From Litsea cubeba (taxonomy: Eukaryota > Streptophyta > Magnoliopsida > Laurales > Lauraceae), in contig WHSA01000609.1 of NCBI GenBank assembly GCA_012931725.1, forward strand, positions 72,001 to 136,000: a stretch of DNA of 64,000 nt, given 5' to 3'. Each line of letters begins with the position of its first letter. The stretch's first letter is position 1. The position numbers and the translations under genes are program-made. Under the pieces are notes generated by a model. That model saw nothing but the letters and a program-made list of their open reading frames with translations, was not told where the DNA came from and did no database searches. Shown piece after piece: positions 61,301 through 64,000 of this stretch.

Positions 61301-62887
61301 ATTTTCAGACAATATTGAAGTATGTCATTCTTCCTTTACAAATTCAGGGTATTTCCTCTAAAGATAATTACGGCGATTTTATGGGGACTTTTGAATCGAA
61401 ATTCTTTATAAACTATATCTGTAAAATGGTCAGCTTCATTGGCTGAGATTCATAGGCTGATCCTTTTATGTATTGAGCTAACTCATGGGCCTTAAATCTG
61501 TCCAGTCCAACCCAAGCGAGTAAGTCAGGCAGGCCCAATGATTATTACAGCGTAGTCGACTAGTCCCCATTTCATGGTGACCATATGTAAGTGTAGTGTA
61601 GCCTGACCTTCCTACTTCTTGCGTTTCTGGTGTAGCATTGGAAGCTTGGGAGATGACAACTCTGAGGTCGCAGTTGAGCAAATACATGTCTCATTCTGCA
61701 ATTTCTACAATACTATGTATGGAGCAAGGATTAAAACATGGCAGGTCAGACCAACAAAACATCTTAAGCTTTGTAGCTACTGATCAAAAGGTTCCCACAA
61801 ACCTGCCCCATTGGGCTCAATTTGAGCTGTGCTCTCAGGCCTATTAATTTCCTGGGTTGAGGATTGATTCTCTGTCCCAACATAGTTCTAAAACTGGACA
61901 TCCTTCAAAAAAATTTGGGCTAGTTGGAGCTTATCCGACCTGGTTTTCAAGTTTTTGAACTATATTCCCAATAGCTAAACAGCTATAGGCTTGAACCTAT
62001 GAAGTCATACAGACTTGGGCCATATTGGCCCAGTAGATGTGGCTCAGCCCAACCAACAAAGAACTTTCAGCATTAGTGATGACCCACTACTCCTTGTCTT
62101 GTATTAATTTTGGTTCATGAGATGTGTGCAGGGAGGATCCGGTTTTGCTAGAAATATCATATTTGAGAACCTCAACTTCACTAACGTTGACCTAGCCATA
62201 TCCATAGACCAATACTACTGCAATGGCCAGCACAACTGTGGAAACAAAGTGAGTACATTTATTTTGTTTTGATTGCTCAACAGGTTAAGATGATTTACTA
62301 AATTGACTCAGGGTTTACCCAAGTCCACTTAGATAGTCAGGTTGAACTCCTTCACTTCATCTTCATGTTTTAAGGCTTACATATTAGACAAAAGTGGTCC
62401 ACATGACCACACATCTAGTAATGTTAAAGTCAGTTGATTTTTTTAGAAACTTTCCCTTTAGTTTTGATTTTAATAAATTTTGGTTGGATTCACTTTAAAA
62501 AAAAAGGCCCAATTGATTTAAGACTCTTGTTTGGCTAATCTTTGATGGAATTAAGGAAACCGACTTCTAATAGATTTCTTTGATGGGCTTACTTTATTTT
62601 TGTTGAGTTTTTAAGAACATACTAATGGACTTCTTCCTGTGCTTTTTTTTCCATCGACGGTGAAGACATCTGCAGTGAAAGTGAGTGATGTACATTTTGT
62701 AAGAGTGCAAGGGTCTACTACTGCGGATGTGCCCATCTACCTCGCATGTAGTCAAACTGTCGCCTGCACCGGCATTGTTCTCGACAATGTTCAGCTAAAA
62801 TCAGATAAGAAGATGACCTCATACTGCCTCAATGCCCAAGGGAACGTCGTTGATCCAGTGACACCAGAAGTCACATGCCTTGCCTAG
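20449..62887 (+). CDS. Polygalacturonase (GH28), 8 exons, predicted 385 aa
   Basis: Pectin-degrading endo- or exo-polygalacturonase: it hydrolyses alpha-1,4 galacturonan in the cell wall and is secreted. Exons 20449-20595, 22911-23045, 54374-54511, 56021-56228, 56604-56685, 61636-61744, 62132-62248 and 62666-62887 total 1158 nt. All introns are GT-AG and codons split at junctions 4/5 and 5/6 restore Gly and Ser. Residues 11-24 form a hydrophobic signal peptide ending in SASA. The GH28 catalytic signatures are all present: NTDG at 188-191, DD at 211-212, GHG at 233-235, RIK at 268-270. Sequence style (GSLGDDNS, WQGGSG, IDQYYC) is that of the land-plant ADPG/QRT class. Odd points: introns of 31.3 and 4.9 kb full of transposons, a divergent N-terminal beta-strand, and no WW/CK region between exons 3 and 4. 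Expression is untested. Confidence 0.85.
20596..21323 (+). other. Polygalacturonase intron 1, first part
   Basis: Begins gtaaaa. No gene seen. A CAGGGATGGA-GGAGG start at about 20689 and a CTCCGCCACTAG end at about 22003-22014 may be the worn ends of a hAT-like element around the MITE below, but no TSD was found. Confidence 0.45.
21327..21746. mobile_element. Tourist-like (PIF/Harbinger) MITE in intron 1
   Basis: 420 bp with inverted ends GGCTCTGTTTGGTAA and GGGCTTGTTTGGTAA (12 of 15) flanked by TAA on both sides (21324-21326, 21747-21749). AT-rich interior with AATTAGA/TCTAAATTT repeats near both ends. No coding capacity. Confidence 0.75.
21750..22550 (+). other. Polygalacturonase intron 1, middle part
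   Basis: AT-rich non-coding sequence. Nothing recognised apart from the possible hAT-like end at about 22003-22014. Confidence 0.55.
22551..22854 (+). repeat. Tandem duplication beside the exon 2 acceptor
   Basis: Two copies of a ~150-156-bp unit (22551-22706 and 22707-22854) differ by a few substitutions and a short indel. Both contain AGGAGAGCTTTATTTAGTGG and end in TCTCGACATGGACC. Recent direct duplication, non-coding. Confidence 0.9.
22861..22892 (+). repeat. (TC)16 microsatellite in the exon 2 polypyrimidine tract
   Basis: An uninterrupted TC run ends 18 bp before exon 2 and supplies the polypyrimidine tract of the 3' splice site (tattcttaatatttcag). Confidence 0.93.
22911..23045 (+). 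CDS. Polygalacturonase exon 2
   Basis: 45 codons in phase 0 between tttcag and gtatat. Encodes ALLDAWNKACAMPG and the GPCKSTNIHFQ strand, the N-terminal part of the GH28 right-handed beta-helix. The AWNKAC and GPCKS segments are family hallmarks. Confidence 0.93.
23046..23304 (+). other. Start of the 31.3-kb intron 2
   Basis: Begins gtatat. Unremarkable AT-rich intron sequence up to the Athila-like element's target site. Confidence 0.6.
23310..24886 (-). repeat. Athila-like 3' LTR (1577 bp)
   Basis: Nearly identical to 31050-32704 except for about 80 bp missing near 24425. Carries a tRNA-like stretch at 24535-24605 (- strand). A 4-bp to 5-bp A/T-rich interior encodes nothing: the small frames are shared by both LTRs. 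Confidence 0.92.
24527..24605 (-). repeat. tRNA-like (SINE head?) segment inside the Athila-like LTR
   Basis: On the - strand TTGGTGTATTGGTTAGAGT resembles an A box, and 40 bp on GGGTTCAAATCCC is a perfect B box. The same pair occurs in the other LTR at 32333-32415. No cloverleaf closes, so it is not a tRNA gene; a tRNA-derived SINE head captured before LTR duplication is the best guess. Confidence 0.45.
24899..26780 (-). other. 3' non-coding region of the Athila-like element
   Basis: Long stretch between integrase remnant and PPT. T-rich runs on the + strand (25733-25800, 26064-26082) and A/T-rich repeats around 26450-26520. Frames here come from low-complexity sequence and look like no protein. 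Athila elements often carry an extra gene here; none is seen. Confidence 0.6.
26745..26885 (-). pseudogene. Integrase C-terminal remnant of the Athila-like element
   Basis: On the - strand the frame reads LNPRDGSTFQVNGHRLKEY and KVLLVDPG then stop, the characteristic end of the Athila/Tat polyprotein. It is separated from the protease by only ~150 bp, which marks a deletion of about 2-3 kb of pol with a junction near 26990-27045. Confidence 0.65.
27044..27800 (-). pseudogene. Athila-like protease
   Basis: The active-site loop LLDLGASVNLL is readable on the - strand at about 27745-27775, followed by YSVYAQLGLGGLKK, LADRSVKYPKGVVEDV and VILGRPFLATSDAV, all standard Athila protease landmarks. 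After it the frame drifts into linker and ends at 27044. A stop lies upstream at about 27798-27800. Confidence 0.85.
28183..29910 (-). pseudogene. Athila-like gag
   Basis: Starting at 29910 (MRVWIRDQGRLVRIDYFALP), the frame carries the gag core: MLPKFHGSECEQPYIHLNKF, LRLFPLSLEDHAAAWLNSL, TWDELVKKFMSKFFPVSK. An in-frame stop near 29413 precedes CPHHGIDKGELIHFFYRGL, and another near 28834 precedes a glutamine/proline-rich tail and a coiled-coil-like LEAQLGQLTLQLSE. A CVLCN-type zinc box lacks a clear histidine. Only point stops break it. Confidence 0.88.
29911..31025 (-). other. 5' leader of the Athila-like element
   Basis: About 1.1 kb between PBS and gag start without a supported gene. One open frame (30027-30317) has no recognisable features. 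Confidence 0.55.
31026..31043 (-). other. Athila-like primer binding site
   Basis: TGGCGCCGTTGCCGGGGA on the - strand, the standard Athila/Tat PBS, six bases from the LTR end. Confidence 0.9.
31050..32704 (-). repeat. Athila-like 5' LTR (1655 bp)
   Basis: Carries about 80 bp (about 32166-32245) absent from the other LTR. The extra block repeats GATTGGTTGCAACTTG/GATTGGCTC motifs, so the difference is probably a slip between short repeats. Also holds the tRNA-like segment at 32333-32415. Confidence 0.92.
32710..33245 (+). other. Intron 2 spacer with a possible RNase H-like relic
   Basis: No intact gene. A T run sits at 33008-33024. At about 33146-33240 a + strand frame reads PRFLNKLVHCLTNFG and later ALWNDKLPN, like the end of the RNase H-like domain found in plant LINE-related proteins. 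This is a weak resemblance judged by eye. Confidence 0.3.
33422..33751 (+). pseudogene. LINE 1 ORF1, N-terminal part
   Basis: ATG in a good context (CCACCATGG) opens a 110-codon frame with a basic, charged middle (YLKSIIKKKQEEA) and an acidic tail. It runs into the copia 2 LTR at 33752; the codons beyond belong to the LTR. The frame resumes at 39304. I do not recognise a domain here; N-termini of plant LINE ORF1 are poorly conserved. Confidence 0.6.
33752..34112 (-). repeat. Copia 2 3' LTR
   Basis: 361 bp, similar to 38958-39298 with more visible differences than in the other LTR pairs, including small indels near 33790 and 33930, which suggests an older insertion. Confidence 0.9.
34402..34824 (-). 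pseudogene. Copia 2 RNase H
   Basis: Frame with MYAMICTRPNIAHAMGVVSR, DSDMAGDLDRSRSTTGYVF, SWKSQLQDVVTLSTTEAEYV and the WLQELMEELG helix. Standard copia RNase H core but it ends early (LYSDS), so the C-terminus is off frame. Confidence 0.87.
34799..35847 (-). pseudogene. Copia 2 reverse transcriptase
   Basis: Frames 35110-35847 and 34799-35074. The first has the RT start (WVYKLKEEHDGNNRYKARLV, LDVKTAFLHGDLEEDIYMHQ, CLYGLKQAPRQWYLKFD). The catalytic LYADDMLVA is readable on the - strand at about 35135-35165 but in another frame, after a slip near 35180. The second frame has MKDLGTVNQILGMRISRDR. Confidence 0.88.
36165..36788 (-). pseudogene. Copia 2 integrase, substituted catalytic Asp
   Basis: Contains HTDVWG, VTFIDDTTRKLWVYP and NGLAERMNRTIAERARSM, but the second acidic residue position reads LRSNNGGEY instead of LRSDNGGEY. 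Asp to Asn at that position would abolish strand transfer in this family. The region 35848-36164 between it and RT is linker with stops. Confidence 0.87.
36807..37568 (-). pseudogene. Copia 2 gag end, protease and pre-integrase
   Basis: Frame 37113-37568 has the Tork-type gag tail: a basic SR/KS-rich stretch then a perfect knuckle CWNCGKKGHLKKDC, and the protease start SWVIDSG, after which the frame is lost (LSCYCTYR). Frame 36807-37028 has MNDVRHLPSLKRNLLSVGQL, the GAG-pre-integrase start. Protease residues between lie in broken frames. Confidence 0.85.
37569..38050 (-). pseudogene. Copia 2 gag, N-terminal part
   Basis: On the - strand MDDTKFTIEKFNGTNFAYW from about 38042 is the Tork gag start, followed by LYQKNFYLPLGGKAKKHAT. 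In-frame stops near 37975 and 37890 and a frameshift near 37750 break it. Confidence 0.75.
38051..38943 (-). other. GC-rich 5' leader of copia 2
   Basis: About 0.9 kb between PBS and gag. From about 38220 to 38760 it is markedly richer in GC and CG dinucleotides than anything else in the window, with CGGCGGCGG-type runs. Open frames on both strands (for example 38401-38682 -) have biased composition and are not credible genes. Confidence 0.6.
38958..39298 (-). repeat. Copia 2 5' LTR
   Basis: 341 bp, begins TGTTAGGATC and ends ACCCATCA, next to the PBS GCTCTGATACCA (38944-38955). Confidence 0.92.
39304..40169 (+). pseudogene. LINE 1 ORF1, main part (DUF4283 and zinc knuckle)
   Basis: The ORF1 frame resumes right of the copia, meets a single in-frame TGA at 39393-39395, then stays open to 40169. 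It carries a DUF4283 domain (VVVQNWGNALVGYFIG, GFFLFKFHSFDVGQRILDEGPW, PFILRHWAKDITMW, WVRLPNLNF) and a C-terminal CKSCKNFNHGNKSC knuckle. In plant L1 elements this is the RNA-binding chaperone. Apart from the TGA and the copia it is well preserved. Confidence 0.88.
40633..42980 (+). pseudogene. LINE 1 ORF2: endonuclease and reverse transcriptase
   Basis: ATG at 40633 opens MTILIWNVRGLNRPSM, the APE-type endonuclease start, with VLVETKVK; a stop follows and AGDFNTVRWN reappears near 41040. RT frames are 41751-42296 (NKAPGPDGFNAHFFK, HSAFVPGRSIVDNILLF), 42339-42539 (KLDLAKDYDSVRW, where AYD is DYD) and 42543-42980 (SPFLFTIVMGFF, catalytic FADDLIVFSKA, YLGVPLSSKKLS). Point stops at about 42294 and 42538 and an indel near 41700 break it. 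Confidence 0.88.
42981..44437 (+). pseudogene. LINE 1 ORF2: zf-RVT and C-terminus
   Basis: 43356-43841 carries the zf-RVT domain (AIWFKGCLKKHSICAWMLFRGRLKTKDFLL and CCVLCDCTWETASYLMLHCPYS with its cysteines and histidine). Frames at 43860-44435 continue the C-terminal region without a clear domain. A poly-A run interrupts at 43250-43263. Confidence 0.8.
44861..45657 (+). other. Intron 2 spacer
   Basis: AT-rich, no gene. A small tandem duplication of CCCCAGTGAACCATGGTCAC lies at 45252-45294. Confidence 0.55.
45658..46116 (+). repeat. Copia LTR remnant with primer binding site
   Basis: Begins TGTTAAATATGGGC and ends GTTTCTTCA; immediately after it TGGTATCAAAACC (46117-46129) is a worn tRNA-iMet PBS. 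About 200 bp of leader-like sequence follows with no second LTR or pol, so this is a truncated 5' end of a + strand copia. Confidence 0.55.
46117..46607 (+). other. Truncated copia leader and intron spacer
   Basis: After the PBS about 200 bp may be copia leader. At 46346-46376 CTAGCATAATAACCCGTGCTCAA resembles the starts of plant Helitrons. Nothing coding. Confidence 0.35.
46608..48235 (-). mobile_element. LINE 2, 5'-truncated
   Basis: A T run at 46609-46623 on the + strand is the poly-A tail of a - strand LINE. Reading leftwards from about 48235, only the end of ORF2 remains. 5' truncation is the normal outcome of L1-type insertion. No TSD was recognised, and the 5' end abuts the MULE target site. 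Confidence 0.8.
46993..48194 (-). pseudogene. LINE 2 ORF2 end (RT thumb and zf-RVT)
   Basis: Frame 47961-48194 has YLGVPVVFGTPKRHHIFLLI and AKLSAWKENSLS, the post-palm part of the RT. Frame 46993-47844 (283 aa) has DTLCWTASSDGKFSLKSAW and the zf-RVT domain (FGWRLMLQKTPTQDRLQCLG, CSFCLQGEDSIPYLLFSC). The frames are separated by a break near 47880-47960. A different LINE family from LINE 1. Confidence 0.85.
48252..48670. repeat. MULE inverted repeat, left
   Basis: Mirror of the right-hand repeat, ending at GGCCACCATTGC. Contains a sub-terminal array of GCGATATCGC-like palindromes at about 48378-48432 and a repeated TGGTCGACTATTC (48459 and 48510). Confidence 0.92.
48882..50041 (-). pseudogene. 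MULE transposase N-terminal fragment
   Basis: Frame 49607-50041 (144 aa) starts MENIEICIICRFNGILDV and resembles the PB1-like N-terminal region of plant MuDR-type transposases. Frame 48882-49484 (200 aa) has an acidic middle (NDEDELDIDVDPREYE) and ends EMWNGRRFQTRE, where MuDR proteins have the start of the FxxGxxF DNA-binding segment. It stops there, before the DDE and SWIM domains. A gap of ~120 bp between the frames could be an intron. Family call is by eye. Confidence 0.55.
50042..51771. other. MULE interior, non-coding
   Basis: AT-rich, no supported gene and no clear host-gene capture. It holds (AT)n tracts at about 50455-50465 and 50990-51003. Confidence 0.5.
51772..52207. repeat. MULE inverted repeat, right
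   Basis: Inverted copy of 48252-48670. At 52003-52085 it has four GCGATATCGC/GCGGTATCGC-type units, more regular than in the left copy. Confidence 0.92.
52281..52310. repeat. (TAT)n microsatellite
   Basis: About ten TAT/TTA units in intron 2, just right of the MULE. Confidence 0.95.
52311..53616 (+). other. Intron 2 spacer
   Basis: AT-rich sequence, no gene or clear element seen. Confidence 0.55.
53617..53877. repeat. Dispersed repeat, copy B
   Basis: Diverged relative of 18681-18910, in the same orientation. Shared order: GCGTGA-TGGGTT, ATTGATCAA, CAATCATTTGAG, TTTTTGTACAG/TTTTGTATAG, GGTTGTGTGAAAATGT. Confidence 0.5.
53878..54373 (+). other. End of intron 2
   Basis: T-rich stretch at 54040-54064. 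Ends GGTGATGCAG before exon 3. No gene seen. Confidence 0.6.
54374..54511 (+). CDS. Polygalacturonase exon 3
   Basis: 46 codons, phase 0, from gatgcag to gtaaga. Encodes VLGDIEAPNYLSRM, DIHWIKFHGIDGLTIDG and TGQITGQGTNH. The IEAP-N, W-F-GLTIDG and GQG segments are standard GH28. The WW that normally follows GQG is not in this exon; past the donor the frame reads through into a non-homologous stretch. Confidence 0.92.
54720..55217. mobile_element. Inverted-repeat (foldback) element in intron 3
   Basis: About 100-bp inverted arms (54720-54822 and 55114-55217): both read ATTTCAA-TAAG-CCTTAA, then CCTTATT, CAAGT-TCAAAACTTTT, AATTAGTC and TTTTCAATTAA, with scattered mismatches. Total ~498 bp, no coding capacity. 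The TSD is unclear, so superfamily is not assigned. Confidence 0.7.
55218..56020 (+). other. Rest of intron 3
   Basis: No exon recognised, including the missing WW region. At about 55782-55850 a GGTTCAAATCC B-box-like motif follows a weak A-box-like motif, perhaps a SINE relic. Confidence 0.45.
56021..56228 (+). CDS. Polygalacturonase exon 4 (NTDG)
   Basis: 208 nt, ends in phase 1 (G before gtactt). Encodes LNCNNVIINGLKIVSG, the HISQLTITAPGDSRNTDGIH catalytic strand and the IGTG lead to DD. NTDG carries the first catalytic aspartate. Confidence 0.93.
56604..56685 (+). CDS. Polygalacturonase exon 5 (DD and GHG)
   Basis: 82 nt; GT at its start completes the glycine codon from exon 4, giving GDDCISIGGG. 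Continues to NCGPGHGI and ends with AG before gtacgt. Holds the catalytic DD pair and the GHG histidine. Confidence 0.93.
56686..58172 (+). other. Intron 5, first part
   Basis: No exon or gene. Starts gtacgt. An ATATAT tract sits at about 57839-57854. 58039-58110 resembles 61214-61285. Confidence 0.55.
58173..58887 (-). repeat. Copia derivative 3' LTR
   Basis: Starts TGAGGGTTTAGGG on the + strand and ends CCTTACA. Close match to 60277-60990. Confidence 0.92.
59130..59723 (-). pseudogene. gag fragment of the copia derivative
   Basis: The frame 59292-59723 (143 aa) has a coiled-coil-like start (KAELQTVKSEKEDLQGRL), the GLGYDHGAST segment found before copia zinc knuckles, and a perfect CHHCGKKGHIRPHC knuckle. 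Below 59292 the sequence LPKEFAHTLLKVPITKVWV can still be read past a stop. Upstream of 59723 the coiled-coil region continues with stops (about 59735, 59800). Confidence 0.82.
59948..60126. mobile_element. CACTA-type MITE (179 bp)
   Basis: Starts CACTACACCAAAAATG and ends with its inverse CATTTTTGGTGTAGTG, flanked by TTT on both sides (59945-59947, 60127-60129). The interior is built of GAACGGATTA/GGAACGG repeats in inverted order. CACTA ends with a 3-bp TSD are diagnostic. Confidence 0.92.
60277..60990 (-). repeat. Copia derivative 5' LTR
   Basis: Adjoins the PBS at 60262-60274, with a 2-base spacer. Contains the inverted motif CTCGCTATAGCGAG at about 60901-60914, also in the other LTR at 58797-58810. 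Confidence 0.92.
60991..61635 (+). other. Intron 5, last part
   Basis: No gene. Includes 61214-61285, which resembles 58039-58110. Ends TTTCTGGTGTAG before exon 6. Confidence 0.55.
61636..61744 (+). CDS. Polygalacturonase exon 6 (RIK)
   Basis: 109 nt from gtgtag to gtcaga. The first base completes the serine codon begun in exon 5, giving GHGIS and GSLGDDNSEVAVEQ. It ends YGARIKTWQ with the RIK substrate-binding motif; the family usually has NGVRIK. The exon is easily missed because its frame is interrupted outside the exon, but phase and motifs fit exactly. Confidence 0.93.
61745..62131 (+). other. Polygalacturonase intron 6
   Basis: 387 bp, gtcaga to gtgcag. Nothing else seen. Confidence 0.75.
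62132..62248 (+). CDS. Polygalacturonase exon 7
   Basis: 39 codons, phase 0. Encodes GGSGFARNIIFENLNFTNV and AISIDQYYCNGQHNCGNK, matching the family's IDQ-YC region. Flanked by gtgcag and gtgagt. Confidence 0.94.
62249..62665 (+). other. Polygalacturonase intron 7
   Basis: 417 bp, gtgagt to ggtgaag. Contains an A run at about 62497-62505. Nothing else seen. Confidence 0.75.
62666..62887 (+). CDS. Polygalacturonase exon 8 and stop
   Basis: 73 codons plus TAG. Encodes TSAVKVSDVHFVRVQGSTT, LACSQTVACTGIVLDNVQL and a C-terminal cysteine pair (SYCLNAQG, EVTCLA). Acceptor is the slightly weak ggtgaag; the join GNK to TSAVKV fits the family. Confidence 0.94.
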   Translation, partial: TSAVKVSDVHFVRVQGSTTADVPIYLACSQTVACTGIVLDNVQLKSDKKMTSYCLNAQGNVVDPVTPEVTCLA

Positions 62888-62983
62888 TTATAAAATTGAG
62901 GTCCCAGAGGTGCTCTCTTGGGTTTTCCGTACATGGTTAACTATGAGTACAATGACCATAATCAAGCTTTTAATGAAGTCTCT

Positions 62984-62989
62984 AATAAA
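62984..62989 (+). terminator. Polyadenylation signal of the polygalacturonase gene
   Basis: AATAAA 97 nt after the stop codon, a canonical signal at a normal distance. Not tested. Confidence 0.55.
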
Positions 62990-63067
62990 GTTACATAACT
63001 TTCAGTGATTAATTGGGTTCTCTCCTTCATATTCTCTCTTCCTTTGATGTTTCAAAAGCTAATGTTC

Positions 63068-63270
63068 TGTAAAGAATAGAGAAAGAGAAAGGATTTGGAA
63101 AATAATTCATGACCGTATTTCATTGATTGAGGTATGTATATATATACAAGAGTATTATCCTAGTTTTTAGGCTAAGTTAGTGATAACCACTAAACTACTT
63201 ATGGTTAGGATAGAGATAAGCACTAAACTAATTATGGTAAACAAATATCTACAAGATAATATTGTAATAC
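63068..63270 (-). repeat. Copia 3 3' LTR
   Basis: About 203 bp. On the - strand it follows the PPT CTTGAGGGGGAG, starts TATTACAATATTATC (TG changed to TA, if the boundary is right) and ends TTCTTTACA. A TATATATATAC lies at 63129-63139. The partner LTR is outside the window, so the outer end is inferred. Confidence 0.6.
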
Positions 63271-63276
63271 TCCCCC

Positions 63277-64000
63277 TCAAGTTGGAGCATGGGGATCGAT
63301 AATGCCCAACTTGCCCAAAAGAATCTGAAAGTGGACCTTCCCAAGGGCTTTGGTAAACAAATCGGCTGGCTGCTGAGCCGTAGGAATGTAGTTGGTAATG
63401 ATATTGCCGGACTGGACATGATCTCGGACGAGGTGACAGTCTATCTCAATGTGCTTCGTCCTCTCATGGAACACGGGATTAGCAGCGATGTGCAGGGCAG
63501 CTTGGCTATCACAGTAAAGACGCATAGGAGAGTTGTGACCAACTCCTAAGGAATGCAATAAGGACTTCAACCAGACTAACTCACAAGAAGTTGATGCCAT
63601 GGACCTGTACTCTGCCTCAGCAGACGATCGAGAGACAGTCGTCTGCTTCTTAGTCTTCCAAGAGATGGGAGACTTGCCTAACATGATAAAATAGCCAGTA
63701 ATAGAACGCCGAGAGATAGGACAAGAGGCCCAATCTGAGTCACAAAAGGCTGTGAGTTGCAGGGAACTCTTAGCAGATAGCAACAAACCTTGTCCCGGAT
63801 GCCCTTTTAGGTAGTGAAGAACCCGAAGAGCAGCGTGCCAATGATCCTCCTTAGGATCCTGCATGAACTGAGCCAGAATATGCACAGAATAAGACAATTC
63901 GGGGCGTGTAATAGTAAGATATATGAGGCGACCCACTAGGCGGCGGTACATCTCGGGATCTGAAAGAGACGAGCTTGCAGAGATGGCAAGCTGATGGTGT
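63277..64000 (-). CDS. Copia 3 RT end and RNase H (partial, runs off the window)
   Basis: The open frame continues to the window edge upstream of the first methionine (SLSDPEMYRRLVGRLIYL), so it is the 3' part of a copia Pol. It has TRPELSYSVHILAQFMQ, the RNase H core FCDSDWASCPISRRSITGYF and SRSSAEAEYRSMA, LYCDSQAALHIAANPVFHER, TKHIEIDCHLVRD and the QPADLFTKAL end. No frame break is visible in the 241 codons seen, unlike the other copias here, so this copy may be younger. Confidence 0.93.
   Translation of the reverse strand, partial: HHQLAISASSSLSDPEMYRRLVGRLIYLTITRPELSYSVHILAQFMQDPKEDHWHAALRVLHYLKGHPGQGLLLSAKSSLQLTAFCDSDWASCPISRRSITGYFIMLGKSPISWKTKKQTTVSRSSAEAEYRSMASTSCELVWLKSLLHSLGVGHNSPMRLYCDSQAALHIAANPVFHERTKHIEIDCHLVRDHVQSGNIITNYIPTAQQPADLFTKALGKVHFQILLGKLGIIDPHAPT

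Noticed and set aside
1..64000. Prokaryotic systems, CRISPR arrays, rRNA genes
   Set aside because: No spaced repeat arrays, no rRNA-like sequence, and the coding pattern is wholly plant nuclear with introns and retroelements.

Overview
The window is nuclear DNA of a flowering plant. It is AT-rich, has GT-AG introns, plant-type Ty1/copia, Ty3/gypsy and L1-like retroelements, plant MITE families, and one recognisable plant gene. The species cannot be told from the sequence. There are no operons, ribosome binding sites or CRISPR arrays.

The one plausible host gene is a pectin polygalacturonase (GH28) on the + strand. Eight exons run from 20449 to 62887 and splice to a predicted 385-residue protein. 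All seven introns have GT-AG ends, the phases agree at every junction, and the four catalytic signatures (NTDG, DD, GHG, RIK) are intact. The gene covers about 42 kb because intron 2 is 31.3 kb and intron 5 is 4.9 kb, both filled with transposons. Roughly 20 residues usual in the family (the WW region between exons 3 and 4) were not found.

1-16056: a Ty1/copia element on the - strand (LTRs 66-365 and 15756-16056). Its gag is split by a 10.9-kb Ty3/gypsy chromovirus (4569-15484) with very long (~2.97 kb) LTRs and a perfect 5-bp target-site duplication (TSD). 16057-20448: upstream flank with a possible exon remnant, a PIF/Harbinger-like element (16722-17677), a SINE-like relic and a hAT-type MITE (19420-19635). 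20449-23045: PG exons 1-2, with a Tourist-like MITE in intron 1 and a tandem duplication plus (TC)16 tract beside the exon 2 acceptor.

23046-54373 (intron 2): an Athila-like gypsy element lacking RT and most of integrase (23310-32704); an L1-like LINE (about 33246-44860) whose ORF1 is interrupted by a Tork/Tnt1-like copia (33752-39298); a copia 5' LTR remnant (45658-46116); a 5'-truncated LINE on the - strand (about 46608-48235); and a MULE with ~430-bp inverted repeats and a perfect 9-bp TSD (48252-52207). 54374-62887: PG exons 3-8, with an inverted-repeat element in intron 3 and, in intron 5, a pol-less copia derivative (58173-60990) that carries a 179-bp CACTA-type MITE. 63068-64000: the 3' end of a third full-type copia on the - strand, running off the window.

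Every transposon coding region seen has stops, frameshifts, deletions or altered catalytic residues, apart from the part of the last copia that is visible. The window therefore reads as a single gene embedded in, and stretched by, a layered graveyard of mobile elements.
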